DNA of 32,829 bases from Kiritimatiellia bacterium. Its GTDB lineage: Bacteria > Verrucomicrobiota > Kiritimatiellia > RFP12 > UBA3636. How positions within the stretch are numbered: the first letter of the stretch is position 1; every line of letters starts with the position of its first letter. The notes beneath the pieces are model-generated. The model did not search any database and was not told where the DNA came from. It was given only the letters and a program-made list of their open reading frames with translations. Made by a program: the position numbers and the translations under genes. Shown here one piece after another: positions 24,849 to 32,829 of this stretch. The stretch is from assembly GCA_017648065.1 (NCBI GenBank), contig JAGCJJ010000102.1, forward strand, positions 1 to 32,829. Direction: 5' to 3'.

Positions 24849-26210
24849 ATGAGAATAAAGGTATGTAAGTTCGGTGGTAGCTCAGTAGCTAGCGCAGAAC
24901 AAATTAAAAAGGTAATCAATATTATTACTAGCGATGTAGATCGTCGCATTGTAGTTGTTTCTGCTCCAGGTAAAAGATTTTCTGCAGATACAAAGGTAAC
25001 AGATATGCTGATTGCATTGGCAAACTGCGTTCTAGAGGGTCGCTCTACAGATGATGCAGTTGCAGCAATTCTTGACCGTTTTGAATCAATTCGCTCTGAG
25101 TTAGATTTGTCTCAAGCTCTAATGGAGACAGTTAAGCAAGAGCTTCTAAAGCGCATTAGCTTGCCTACAACAAATCCAGGTGCATTCATGGATGGTGTTA
25201 AGGCATTGGGTGAGGAATTTTCTGCTCGCTTCTGTGCTGAGGCATTTACTAAGCAAGGTCATCCTGCTGTTTATGCTGATCCAAAAGAGGCAGGTATGCT
25301 TCTTTCAGATGAGTATGGCAATGCACAGCTATTGCCAGAATCAATGGCATTGCTTCATGAATACCTTTCTTCAGTTAAAGAGATTGTTGTATTCCCTGGC
25401 TTCTATGGTTACACACGCACAGGCTCAGTTGTAACATTCTCTCGTGGTGGCTCAGATATTACAGGTGCAATTCTTGCTGCAGCAATTCATGCTGATGTAT
25501 ATGAGAACTTTACTGATGTTGATTCTGTTTATCCTGTAGATCCTCGTATTGTTCCAGAAGTAAAAGAGGGTATTAAGGAAATGACCTTCCGCGAAATGCG
25601 TGAGCTTTCTTATGCAGGCTTTGGCGTATTCCATGATGAAGCAATTATGCCAGCTGTTCGTGCAGGTATTCCTATCAATATTCGTAACACAAATCGCCCA
25701 GAGGAACCAGGTACAATGGTTCTTCCTCGCCGTAAGACAGTTCCTGGTCGCGTAATCGGTTTGGCTTGTGCAACTGGCTTTGGTACTCTTTATACAAGTA
25801 AGTATATGATGAATCGCGAAATTGGTTTTGGCGTAAAGCTATTAACAATCCTTGCAGAAGAGGGTGTTTCTTTTGAAACAATTCCTGCTGGTGTTGATAA
25901 TATGTCAGTGATTATTCGCGACTCTCAATTTACTGATGAGGTAAAGGCAAAGGTTTTTGCTCGTATACACACAGAGCTTAAGGTTGATGAGCTTGCTTAC
26001 GAGGGTGGTCTTGCAATTATCATGGCAGTAGGCGAGGGTATGCGCGGTGCAGCTGGTGTTGCTGCTCGTATTATGCAGGCAATCGCAGATGCAGATGTAA
26101 GCATTGAAATGATTAACCAAGGTTCATCAGAAATCAGCATGATGTTTGGTATCCGTTCAATCAATCTAAAGACTGCTGTACGTGCATTGTATAAAGAATT
26201 ATTCAAATAA
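24849..26210 (+). CDS. lysC: Aspartate kinase
   Basis: 453 residues. The N-terminal amino-acid kinase domain has KFGGSSVAS (7-15), the substrate-site TRTGSVVTFSRGGSDITGAILAAAI, ENFTDVDSVYPVDPR and SYAGFGVFHDEAIMPA. The last ~130 residues hold paired ACT regulatory domains (VKLLTILAEEGVSFETIPAG and GVAARIMQAIADADVSIEMINQGSSEISMMF). It makes aspartyl-4-phosphate, first step to lysine, threonine, methionine and diaminopimelate, and is presumably feedback-inhibited through the ACT domains. AAGGG precedes the ATG. It follows the McsB-like gene by 27 bases, so may be co-transcribed with it. Confidence 0.93.
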   Translation: MRIKVCKFGGSSVASAEQIKKVINIITSDVDRRIVVVSAPGKRFSADTKVTDMLIALANCVLEGRSTDDAVAAILDRFESIRSELDLSQALMETVKQELLKRISLPTTNPGAFMDGVKALGEEFSARFCAEAFTKQGHPAVYADPKEAGMLLSDEYGNAQLLPESMALLHEYLSSVKEIVVFPGFYGYTRTGSVVTFSRGGSDITGAILAAAIHADVYENFTDVDSVYPVDPRIVPEVKEGIKEMTFREMRELSYAGFGVFHDEAIMPAVRAGIPINIRNTNRPEEPGTMVLPRRKTVPGRVIGLACATGFGTLYTSKYMMNREIGFGVKLLTILAEEGVSFETIPAGVDNMSVIIRDSQFTDEVKAKVFARIHTELKVDELAYEGGLAIIMAVGEGMRGAAGVAARIMQAIADADVSIEMINQGSSEISMMFGIRSINLKTAVRALYKELFK

Positions 26211-26219
26211 TTCTCTTTG

Positions 26220-26256
26220 ATATTGCTTTACAATTTTTGTTTTTGTAAAGCAATAT
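26220..26256. repeat. Perfect 14-bp inverted repeat after lysC
   Basis: ATATTGCTTTACAA (26220-26233) and TTGTAAAGCAATAT (26243-26256) around a T-rich 9-nt loop. It lies 10 bases after the lysC stop but has no U-tract behind it. It may act as a terminator or mRNA stabiliser, or be a protein-binding palindrome. Confidence 0.6.
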
Positions 26257-26302
26257 TCATAATAAATCTAAGTTCCGATTTTATTGACGGAATTAAATAA
26301 GC

Positions 26303-26341
26303 GCGCTGGGCATTTCTTATTCAATATTGAAATGCCAGCGC
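26303..26341. repeat. Second inverted repeat before ettA
   Basis: GCGCTGG-G-CATTTC (26303-26316) pairs with GAAATGCCAGCGC (26329-26341), 13 pairs with one bulged G. It lies 39 bases before the ettA ATG, with no U-tract, so a leader structure is as likely as a terminator. Confidence 0.55.
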
Positions 26342-26379
26342 ATTAAATATTAAAACACAAAATATTATATTTTTCTACT

Positions 26380-28056
26380 ATGGCTGGCGAATACGCATTT
26401 TCTCTAATCAATGTAACTAAGCAACATGAACAAAAAACAATCCTTGAGGATGTTTGCCTTTCTTTTTTCCATGGTGCACATATCGGTGTAATCGGTGCAA
26501 ATGGTTCTGGTAAATCCTCATTGCTACGCATCCTTGCTGGATTAGACAAGGAATTTATTGGAGAGTGCGTAATTGCAAAAAATACAAAGGTAGGATATCT
26601 TCCTCAGGAACCTGAGCTTGATCCATCTAAGACAGTGATGGAATGCGTACAAGAAGGTGTTGCTGAGCAGCAAGCAATGCTTGATCGCTATGATGAGCTA
26701 TGCGGTATGCTTGGTGAAGAAATGTCAGATGAGGAAATGGATAAGCTCAATAATGAGCTTGGCCGTCTTCAGGATCATATTGATGCTAATGACCTTTGGG
26801 AGCTTGATCACACTGTGGAGATGGCAATGGAAGCACTTCGCTTGCCTGAACCAGATGCATCAGTTGCACCTCTTTCTGGTGGTGAGCGTCGCCGCGTGGC
26901 TTTGTGTCGTCTTCTAATCTCTAAGCCAGATGTTCTGCTTCTTGACGAGCCAACAAACCACCTTGATGCTGAGTCTGTTGCATGGTTGGAAAATTATCTT
27001 AAGGATTTTCAGGGAACATTGATTGTTGTTACCCATGACCGCTATTTCTTAAGCAATGTTACAGAATGGATTCTTGAGCTTGATAGTGGCCGCACATTCC
27101 CATACAAGGGTAACTATGAGGCATGGTTGGAGCAGAAGCAGGCAATGATGCAGCGCGAGGCAAAACAAGCTGAATCACGCCGCAAGCTAATTGAAAATGA
27201 GTTGGAGTGGGTTCGCACAAATCCATCAGGACGCCATGCAAAGAGCCAGGCTCGTGTTAAGCGCTATGAAGAGCTTGCAGCTCAACAGGTTAATACTCGC
27301 GAGGATGATTTACGAATTCGCATTCCTTCTGGTCCACGCTTGGGCGATGTGGTTGTTCGTGCAAAGGATGTTTCAATGGGCTTTGGCGATAAGCTGCTAT
27401 TTGAGCACATGGATTTTGATTTGCCACGCGGTGGCATTGTCGGTGTTATTGGTGCAAATGGTGCTGGTAAGACAACAATGTTTAAACTTCTCACAGGAAA
27501 GCTAAAGCCAATTTCAGGTGAATTGCAAATCGGTGAAACTGTTCAGTTGTCTTATGTAGATCAGCTTCGTGATGAGCTTGATCCAAATCACACAATTTAT
27601 GAGGAAATCACTGGTGGCTCAGAATATGTTTCACTTGCTGGTTCATCTATGATGAATGGCCGTGCATATTGCAGCCGCTTTAACTTCAAGGGCTCTGAGC
27701 AGCAGAAGAAGATTGGCTGGTTGTCTGGTGGTGAACGCAATCGCGTACATCTTGCAAAGCTACTTCGCTCTGGCGGTAATTTACTTTTGCTTGACGAACC
27801 TACAAACGATCTTGATGTTGCAACCCTACGCTCTCTTGAAGAAGGCTTGCAGGATTTTGGTGGCTGCGTAATGGTTGTTAGCCATGATCGTTATTTCTTG
27901 GATAGAATTGCAACTCATATTCTTGCTTTTGAAGGTGATTCAAAGGTTACATGGTTTGAAGGAAACTATCAGGAATATCATGAGCAGCGCCGCCGCTTAC
28001 TAGGTGATGCAGCAGATCGCCCAACACGCGTACGCTTCCGTAAGCTAGGTAAATAA
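26380..28056 (+). CDS. ettA: Energy-dependent translational throttle protein EttA (ABC-F)
   Basis: 558 residues, near the 555 of E. coli EttA. Two ABC domains without membrane segments: Walker A GANGSGKSS (near 40) and GANGAGKTT (near 360), signatures LSGGERRRVALCRLL and LSGGERNRVHLAKLL, Walker B LLLDEPTNHLD and LLLDEPTNDLD. The EttA arm (RYDELCGMLGEEMSDEEMDKL, ~105-125) is present in domain 1, and the charged linker EWVRTNPSGRHAKSQARVKRYEEL between the domains is typical of EttA. It binds the ribosomal E site and gates the first elongation step according to ATP/ADP. No clear Shine-Dalgarno is seen; the leader is structured. The dus gene follows closely. Confidence 0.95.
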   Translation: MAGEYAFSLINVTKQHEQKTILEDVCLSFFHGAHIGVIGANGSGKSSLLRILAGLDKEFIGECVIAKNTKVGYLPQEPELDPSKTVMECVQEGVAEQQAMLDRYDELCGMLGEEMSDEEMDKLNNELGRLQDHIDANDLWELDHTVEMAMEALRLPEPDASVAPLSGGERRRVALCRLLISKPDVLLLDEPTNHLDAESVAWLENYLKDFQGTLIVVTHDRYFLSNVTEWILELDSGRTFPYKGNYEAWLEQKQAMMQREAKQAESRRKLIENELEWVRTNPSGRHAKSQARVKRYEELAAQQVNTREDDLRIRIPSGPRLGDVVVRAKDVSMGFGDKLLFEHMDFDLPRGGIVGVIGANGAGKTTMFKLLTGKLKPISGELQIGETVQLSYVDQLRDELDPNHTIYEEITGGSEYVSLAGSSMMNGRAYCSRFNFKGSEQQKKIGWLSGGERNRVHLAKLLRSGGNLLLLDEPTNDLDVATLRSLEEGLQDFGGCVMVVSHDRYFLDRIATHILAFEGDSKVTWFEGNYQEYHEQRRRLLGDAADRPTRVRFRKLGK

Positions 28057-28067
28057 TTTTCCCAACT

Positions 28068-29057
28068 ATGAGGCTTTCTCTTGCTCCGCTTCGCGGATTA
28101 ACGGTTGCGACCTATCGCACTTGCTATGCAGAATATTTTGGCAACAGCTACGATTATACTGTTGCTCCATTTATTCCATTAACCACTGCGGGTCGCATCC
28201 AACCAAAACTTCTCAAGGATATTTTCCCAGAAGTCTGTGGAACTATGCACACAGTTCCACAGGTAATTGGTAAAGAGCCGGATCGCCTCATAGAAATGGC
28301 TAATGCAATGAAGGAATATGGCTACAATGAGTTAAATCTCAATTGTGGTTGCCCATGGAAATTTGTTGCGAAGAAGGGAAGAGGCAGTGGCTTGCCAGAA
28401 AATCCTGAGCTCTTTGAAGCAATGCTTGCTGCAGGTGTACAAGTAATGCCTGGTGGATTTTCTATCAAAATACGATTAGGCAGAAAATCTATTGATACAT
28501 TGGAATCCCTCATTCCAATAATAAACAAGTATCCTCTGCAAGAAATAATTATTCATCCTCGTACAGGTGAGCAAATGTACGAGGGAGATGTATTTCTTAA
28601 TAAATTTGCAGAAATAGTTGATTCATTTGCAATGCCTGTAGTTTACAACGGCGATATAAAAACAGTTTCAGATGCGCTTTATCTTTTAAAGCGTTTTCCA
28701 AAGCTTGCCGGACTAATGCTTGGACGTGGTGCTTTTGAAGACCCATTCCTTCCTGGAGATATTGCTGCAGCATTAGTTGCTGGAGAGGAATATTCAGAAC
28801 CGATAGGGGACACCCTGCCACATAAGCAGACCCTGCCACACACAAAAGAACGTAAACAGCAAGTCATTGACTTCGCAAATGCTTTATATCAACGTTATAG
28901 TGACGAATTATTCGGCCCAGCTCCAATTCTTGGACGCATGAAGGAATTTTGGGAGTACACTGCCACATATTTTGGTAATGGGGCAGATATCTTACGCAAG
29001 GTGCAGCGTTCAAAAACATTAGACGAATACGAGCACGCAGTCAAATTGTTCAACTAA
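28068..29057 (+). CDS. tRNA-dihydrouridine synthase family protein
   Basis: 329 residues. FMN TIM-barrel of the Dus family: LAPLRGLT at the start (the usual APMxGxT region), LNLNCGCPWKFVAKKGRGSGL with the catalytic Cys in the NxGCP-like motif, KIRLG, IIIHPRTGEQMYEG, VVYNGDIKT and GLMLGRGAFEDPFL. It reduces uridine to dihydrouridine in the tRNA D-loop using FMN and NADPH. The DusA/B/C subclass cannot be set by eye. Between the barrel and the C-terminal helical domain is an 18-nt duplication giving DTLPHK-QTLPHT. It begins 11 bases after the ettA stop without a Shine-Dalgarno. Confidence 0.88.
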   Translation: MRLSLAPLRGLTVATYRTCYAEYFGNSYDYTVAPFIPLTTAGRIQPKLLKDIFPEVCGTMHTVPQVIGKEPDRLIEMANAMKEYGYNELNLNCGCPWKFVAKKGRGSGLPENPELFEAMLAAGVQVMPGGFSIKIRLGRKSIDTLESLIPIINKYPLQEIIIHPRTGEQMYEGDVFLNKFAEIVDSFAMPVVYNGDIKTVSDALYLLKRFPKLAGLMLGRGAFEDPFLPGDIAAALVAGEEYSEPIGDTLPHKQTLPHTKERKQQVIDFANALYQRYSDELFGPAPILGRMKEFWEYTATYFGNGADILRKVQRSKTLDEYEHAVKLFN

Positions 29058-29136
29058 ATTCGTAACCAAAATCTTGTCTGTCCTATCAATAAGTTTTTCT
29101 TTTTTGCCTTTTTTCATCGAGTTAAATAAATTAGCT

Positions 29137-29175
29137 AAATTGTTAATATATGTAGATTGCAAATTGTTAATATAT
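29137..29175. repeat. Pair of 15-bp direct repeats upstream of the PA14-like gene
   Basis: AAATTGTTAATATAT occurs at 29137-29151 and again at 29161-29175, 24 bp apart start to start, ~100 bases before the start codon at 29276. A possible operator pair, though AT-rich. Confidence 0.45.
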
Positions 29176-29275
29176 TGGGTTATTTGTCTTTACGATGTGA
29201 ACCTTGTTTGATATATTGTTGAAAGTGTGTGAAATTAATTTAGTTTTTTGCATTCGTTTTTATTAGGATATAAAT

Positions 29276-31978
29276 ATGAAAAAAGTTAGTTTGGTCGTTG
29301 GATTGAGCGCACTTCTTTGCTCATCTATGGTTGCTAAAGCAGAAGCACAAGCTGGTCTTATTCAGTGTATAGGTTCATTCCAGAAAAATCCAGTGGGAGT
29401 TGCTGAGCGTTGGGCTTTGGAAACAGATATTCGTACATTGTCTCCAGAAGGTTTTGCCGATGACGCAAAGGATGTTGTACTTGGTACATTGTTTGGTAAT
29501 ATTTTAAGTTATGAAACTGTGTATGGCACAACCGGTAAAGCTTGGAACTTAAGAGAATATACATACGCATACTATGATGGCTATATGTACCTGACAGAGG
29601 GTAAAACTTATAGTGCATTTACTCATTTTGATGATGGTGCTTCTGTTGCAATCAATGGTCAATATCTTTATAATGGTAACCAAGGTTACAATAAAGAAAA
29701 TTGGCCTTCTTTCAAGCCTTATGTAGCAACCTACACAGGTTGGCATAAATTTCAGGCAATGGTTTTCCAGGGCTATGGTGGCATAGGTAAGAGAAATAAT
29801 ATCAGTGTTGTTTCAGGTATGCAATGGACAGATGTAGATCCTGCAATTGCTACAAATGATTTAGACAATGCAGAATATTGGCGTACATTTGTTGACCCAG
29901 GTGATGGTTCTTTATTCGTTACAGAAATACCTACTCGCAATGTTCAGGTTGTTTCTTGGGAAAAGAATGTTTCTGCATATAATTTCTCTTTTAAATTGGC
30001 TAGTGGTAATGCTGCAATTGTTTATGCGTGCTATGGTGATGAGGATTATGGCACAGATTTGGATGCTTGGCCAAATAAGATTTCTCTAGAAGTTTCTAGT
30101 GAGGAGCAAGTATTTAATATGAGTGTTCCTTCAGATGCTAAGTTTGTTCGTTTTGCTGTAGATGTTGTTTTTGATGTTAGTTGGACTTCTGTATATGATT
30201 TGAGCCAAGCTGATGCATCTCAGATTGTTTCACAAAGCGCATCTGTTTTAGATGGTGATAAGGTAGAAGTAAGTGCTAATACATACTTCGCTGATGATGC
30301 TACATCAGCAGAGGTATTTGTAACCTATTGGATTGAAGGTTCTGATGAAAAGCTGACAAGTGCAGTTCAGACATTGACAAAGGGTGAAGTATTCTCTTGT
30401 CAATTAGAAGGTCTTGTTCCTGACTCAAATTACAATTACACAATAACAATTTCTGATGATATTGGTAATCAATCAACAACAACTGCAGACTCATTTAAGA
30501 CACTTGGTGCAAGTATTCTTATTTCAACATCAGCAGCAAGAGTAGATGGTCGTCATTTTTATATAACAGCAACAGTTGGTAGCGTAGGTGCTGGTGATAC
30601 ATATTTGATTTTATATACATCTAGCACAAATTTGACATCTGATGCTTATGATAGCCGTTTGGTGTATGAGCCTGTATCTATCGTGAAGGCAGAGACAGAA
30701 AATACACAATATGCATTTGATGATGTTATGGCAAAAAATTGGGGTGACTACTATCACTATAAAGTTGTTTGCTCTAATGAGTGTGCAGGCGTTATTTGGA
30801 AATCGGAATCATTGCCTTTAAATGCAGATGAAAACTCAGGAAGAGTTGTTGATTCTAAATCTACTTACAAGTGGGTAAAAGATTTAACATACGGTTATTG
30901 GACTAATTCATTTAATTGGAGCAATACATATAAGGGTGATGCATTGGGATTCCCTCAGTATTCCTCTTATGCTGATTTTACAAGCTTTAAAGGAACAGCA
31001 GTAACATCTATTGTTACTCAAACAATAGGTGGAACTTACACTACTAATAATTGGCCAATAACTTTGAATTTGTCTAAGTCAAATTTAGATGTTACTTTTA
31101 AAGGTGATTATGGCACAGATGAGCTTGCTCCAATAGATAACGATATGTATAGAATGTTCATAAAGAATGAGGTAAATCTTTACGAAAATGGAAAGGTTAC
31201 TATTGATAATGTTTGGTTCTATAAAGCAAATGGCAGCTTTAACTTTTATAAGAGTGCTACAGCTACAAATTGTATGCTGCATGTAACCAATGCTGGTGTC
31301 TTTGATCTTCCTAATGATGTTTTCCGCGCAAACAATACTAATAGTAAGTTGTTGTTTGACAGTAAATCTGTTGGTTACTTTAGTACACTAGAGCTTTCTT
31401 CATCAGGTACCGAGCTTACAATTGACGACTCAACGATTTATATTTGGAATTATCTATATATGAACCATTGGTCATTGGCAAAGCATACATATGATGACGG
31501 TGGTGTTCCTCGTGTAATCTTCAAAGGCAAGAATCCTCGTTTATATATGAGAGGTAGCCTACGCATTGCAGATGATGATAACAGTGATGATTCTAAGCTG
31601 GCTCGTCCTGAATTAGTATTTGAAATTCCTGTTGGTGGTTATGGTGAGGTTCCTCTTCAGAGATATGACAATTTTAACAACTCATTCCTGACATCAACAA
31701 GTAAGACAAATATCTTGATTAAGGTAGATCCGGAAAGCCCTGCATATACAAAACCATCAAAAGAGAATAAAAAATACGACCATCAGTTGATTTCATGGGC
31801 TTCTCCAAATAAGAACCCATTGACACTTGATTTTATTGAGTTCTCCGACTTACCAAATCCAGCAGTAAACTATTATTATTGCACATATGACGGCACGGAT
31901 GCTCGAGAGGGTGACAATATTTCAGGTATCTGGGTTCACCTGGAGCCATCATTTGCAACAACAATTATTATAAAATAG
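29276..31978 (+). CDS. Large secreted protein with PA14-like and fibronectin-III-like regions
   Basis: 900 residues; ATG preceded by AGGA. Signal peptide ~1-24 (MKKVSLVVGLSALLCSSMVAKAEA). Residues ~60-180 look like a PA14 carbohydrate-binding domain: GYMYLTEGKTYSAFTHFDDGASVAINGQYLY followed by TGWHKFQAMVFQGYGG. Two FN3-like beta-sandwiches follow (~330-405, LVPDSNYNYTITISD; ~410-520). The C-terminal ~350 residues are beta-rich, with WTNSFNWSN and ladder-like strands as in autotransporter-type beta helices. The protein ends FATTIIIK. TAG is the stop, immediately followed by an in-frame TAA. Probably surface-attached or secreted and involved in glycan binding; no catalytic motif is seen. Confidence 0.75.
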   Translation: MKKVSLVVGLSALLCSSMVAKAEAQAGLIQCIGSFQKNPVGVAERWALETDIRTLSPEGFADDAKDVVLGTLFGNILSYETVYGTTGKAWNLREYTYAYYDGYMYLTEGKTYSAFTHFDDGASVAINGQYLYNGNQGYNKENWPSFKPYVATYTGWHKFQAMVFQGYGGIGKRNNISVVSGMQWTDVDPAIATNDLDNAEYWRTFVDPGDGSLFVTEIPTRNVQVVSWEKNVSAYNFSFKLASGNAAIVYACYGDEDYGTDLDAWPNKISLEVSSEEQVFNMSVPSDAKFVRFAVDVVFDVSWTSVYDLSQADASQIVSQSASVLDGDKVEVSANTYFADDATSAEVFVTYWIEGSDEKLTSAVQTLTKGEVFSCQLEGLVPDSNYNYTITISDDIGNQSTTTADSFKTLGASILISTSAARVDGRHFYITATVGSVGAGDTYLILYTSSTNLTSDAYDSRLVYEPVSIVKAETENTQYAFDDVMAKNWGDYYHYKVVCSNECAGVIWKSESLPLNADENSGRVVDSKSTYKWVKDLTYGYWTNSFNWSNTYKGDALGFPQYSSYADFTSFKGTAVTSIVTQTIGGTYTTNNWPITLNLSKSNLDVTFKGDYGTDELAPIDNDMYRMFIKNEVNLYENGKVTIDNVWFYKANGSFNFYKSATATNCMLHVTNAGVFDLPNDVFRANNTNSKLLFDSKSVGYFSTLELSSSGTELTIDDSTIYIWNYLYMNHWSLAKHTYDDGGVPRVIFKGKNPRLYMRGSLRIADDDNSDDSKLARPELVFEIPVGGYGEVPLQRYDNFNNSFLTSTSKTNILIKVDPESPAYTKPSKENKKYDHQLISWASPNKNPLTLDFIEFSDLPNPAVNYYYCTYDGTDAREGDNISGIWVHLEPSFATTIIIK

Positions 31979-32662
31979 TAATTGTCAAGAAATAATATTG
32001 AGGAGGCTGTTGCAAAACATTGAGTTTTGCAACAGCCCCTTTGCGTGCGGTAGCACGCTTCATAAGTGCGAAAAAGAGACGCAGAGGACGCAGCGGACGA
32101 GATTAGACGCGACAGCAAAAAACAATGGTCTATCGTCTAACGTCAAAGTCTTATCGTCTAATTGTGTGTTTTTCTATATTTGTCCAGTGTCATGAAAATT
32201 GCATAGATAATATGGTATGCGTCAAGGCTATTTAAATCAAGGAGAAATTCCTTAATGCCAATAAGCATCTAATATTTTTGCCGTTTTCGGCATTTTTGTT
32301 AGATAGATGCAGGTCTTAGGTATAGAGAGTTCCATTTAATTATTATAGGGCTTGTTGCTTGCGGAAGTGCTTCATACCATTGCCGTGCTAGAGCGGGAGC
32401 GTCATTTTGTTCATTCTAGCGGTTATCCGTCTAGTGCCTTTTCCCTATCCATTGATATTATAATTACTAACAGCCTTTTATTTACAGAGAATTGTGTTAT
32501 GGGTTCATATTTAAATTATTTTGTAAAATAATGTCATAAGTTTGTAAAATAGTGCCAAATACGACTATAAATATTGACCTCCATTTTTAAAAATTATATA
32601 ATAAATTATATAATATTTTGATAAAGGTAAGGTTCTTTCTTACTGTTTTTTAGGAGATATAC
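31979..32662. other. 684-bp non-coding stretch with several inverted and direct repeats
   Basis: No credible gene. It contains the hairpin at 32005-32037, a small GCGTGC/GCACGC hairpin at 32043-32058, a purine-rich GCAGAGG-type repeat at ~32068-32100, the motif CGTCTAA repeated (32134, 32155) with its complement ATTAGACG at 32102, a palindrome AAGGA/TCCTT at 32239-32253, and a GCATCTAA...TTAGATAGATGC hairpin with inner GCCG/CGGC at 32265-32310. From ~32570 it is the AT-rich leader of the next gene. Confidence 0.5.
32005..32037 (+). terminator. Strong hairpin after the PA14-like gene
   Basis: A perfect 14-bp stem, GGCTGTTGCAAAAC (32005-32018) with GTTTTGCAACAGCC (32024-32037), 5-nt loop, 26 bases past the stop. 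The following CCTTT is a poor U-tract, so termination is probable rather than certain. Confidence 0.6.
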
Positions 32663-32829
32663 ATGAAATTACAAAAATTGTTTATGATAATGTTAGTTGC
32701 GATTATAGCAACATCACAATCTATATTTGCTGCTGCAACAGAAAAATTACCAACAGCAGTGCGAGTAGATACAACGTCTGCTTATGGTGCTGTTTCTAGT
32801 GCATCAGCTACACATAATTCATATCCAGC
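32663..32829 (+). CDS. Secreted protein, N-terminal fragment
   Basis: 55 codons are visible before the window ends. AGGAGA at 32652-32657 is well placed for the ATG at 32663. A signal peptide is clear: MKLQKLFMIMLVAIIATSQS followed by IFAAATEK, with cleavage likely after IFA or FAA. The mature start (LPTAVRVDTTSAYGAVSSAS) is not diagnostic. By position it may be another of the large surface proteins of this region. Confidence 0.75.
   Translation, partial: MKLQKLFMIMLVAIIATSQSIFAAATEKLPTAVRVDTTSAYGAVSSASATHNSYP

Noticed and set aside
28809-28842. CRISPR-like repeat
   Set aside because: Only two 11-bp copies, inside a coding frame; no array and no cas genes in the window.
31998-32195. 65-codon plus-strand frame after the PA14-like gene
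   Set aside because: It runs through the terminator hairpin and the repeat block and has no ribosome binding site or domain.

Overview
This 32.8 kb AT-rich window appears to be a chromosomal segment of an anaerobic, fermentative, Gram-negative bacterium. A FadL-type outer-membrane protein and several large secreted beta-rich proteins indicate a diderm envelope. AdhE and two [FeFe]-hydrogenase homologues indicate a strictly anaerobic fermenter. The mix of BspA-like repeats, a McsA/McsB-like pair and a proline-rich zinc-finger protein best suits a gut member of the PVC group (Lentisphaerota, Verrucomicrobiota or Kiritimatiellota). That placement is inference, since no rRNA or other marker gene is present.

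Layout. (1) 1-2.75 kb: the 3' end of a BspA-like leucine-rich-repeat surface protein, a terminator, and an IS1380-like insertion sequence whose transposase carries a +1 frame break. (2) 10.7 down to 2.75 kb, minus strand: adhE, then a Rex-like NAD-domain protein without a DNA-binding domain, a 2Fe-2S thioredoxin-fold protein, a sensory [FeFe] hydrogenase with a PAS domain (HydS, phosphatase-linked type), a SpoIIE/PP2C phosphatase, a second 2Fe-2S protein and a second [FeFe] hydrogenase (group B-like). A GNAT acetyltransferase lies just upstream. (3) 14.6-11.6 kb, minus strand: a secreted protein with two parallel beta-helix modules separated by a PKD domain. (4) 15.1-20.9 kb, plus strand: an operon of citramalate synthase, rhamnulokinase, two tandem PHP-domain hydrolases and a zinc-finger hypothetical. 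(5) 21.3-22.5 kb: a FadL-family porin. (6) 22.7-29.1 kb: a McsA-like gene interrupted by one in-frame amber codon, a McsB-like protein that has lost its catalytic residues, aspartate kinase, EttA and a tRNA-dihydrouridine synthase. (7) 29.3-32.8 kb: a PA14/FN3-like secreted protein, a structured non-coding stretch, and the 5' end of another secreted protein.

How it may work together. The hydrogenase locus reads as a redox or H2 circuit. HydS (with the proton-relay Cys and the loop-3 Met substituted) would sense H2 or ferredoxin state through its H-cluster and PAS domain. The PP2C, translationally coupled to it, would pass the signal on by dephosphorylating an unseen partner. The Rex-like protein would report NADH/NAD+. 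AdhE (NADH to ethanol) and the group B-like hydrogenase (reduced ferredoxin to H2) are the two electron outlets. A 17-bp perfect direct repeat brackets the operon promoter and may be its operator.

The most noteworthy points are the DNA-binding-less Rex-like protein inside the hydrogenase-sensor operon, the amber-split McsA next to a pseudo-arginine-kinase, and a shared C-terminal tail (T-x-I-I-[I/V]-[K/R]-stop) on three otherwise different surface proteins.
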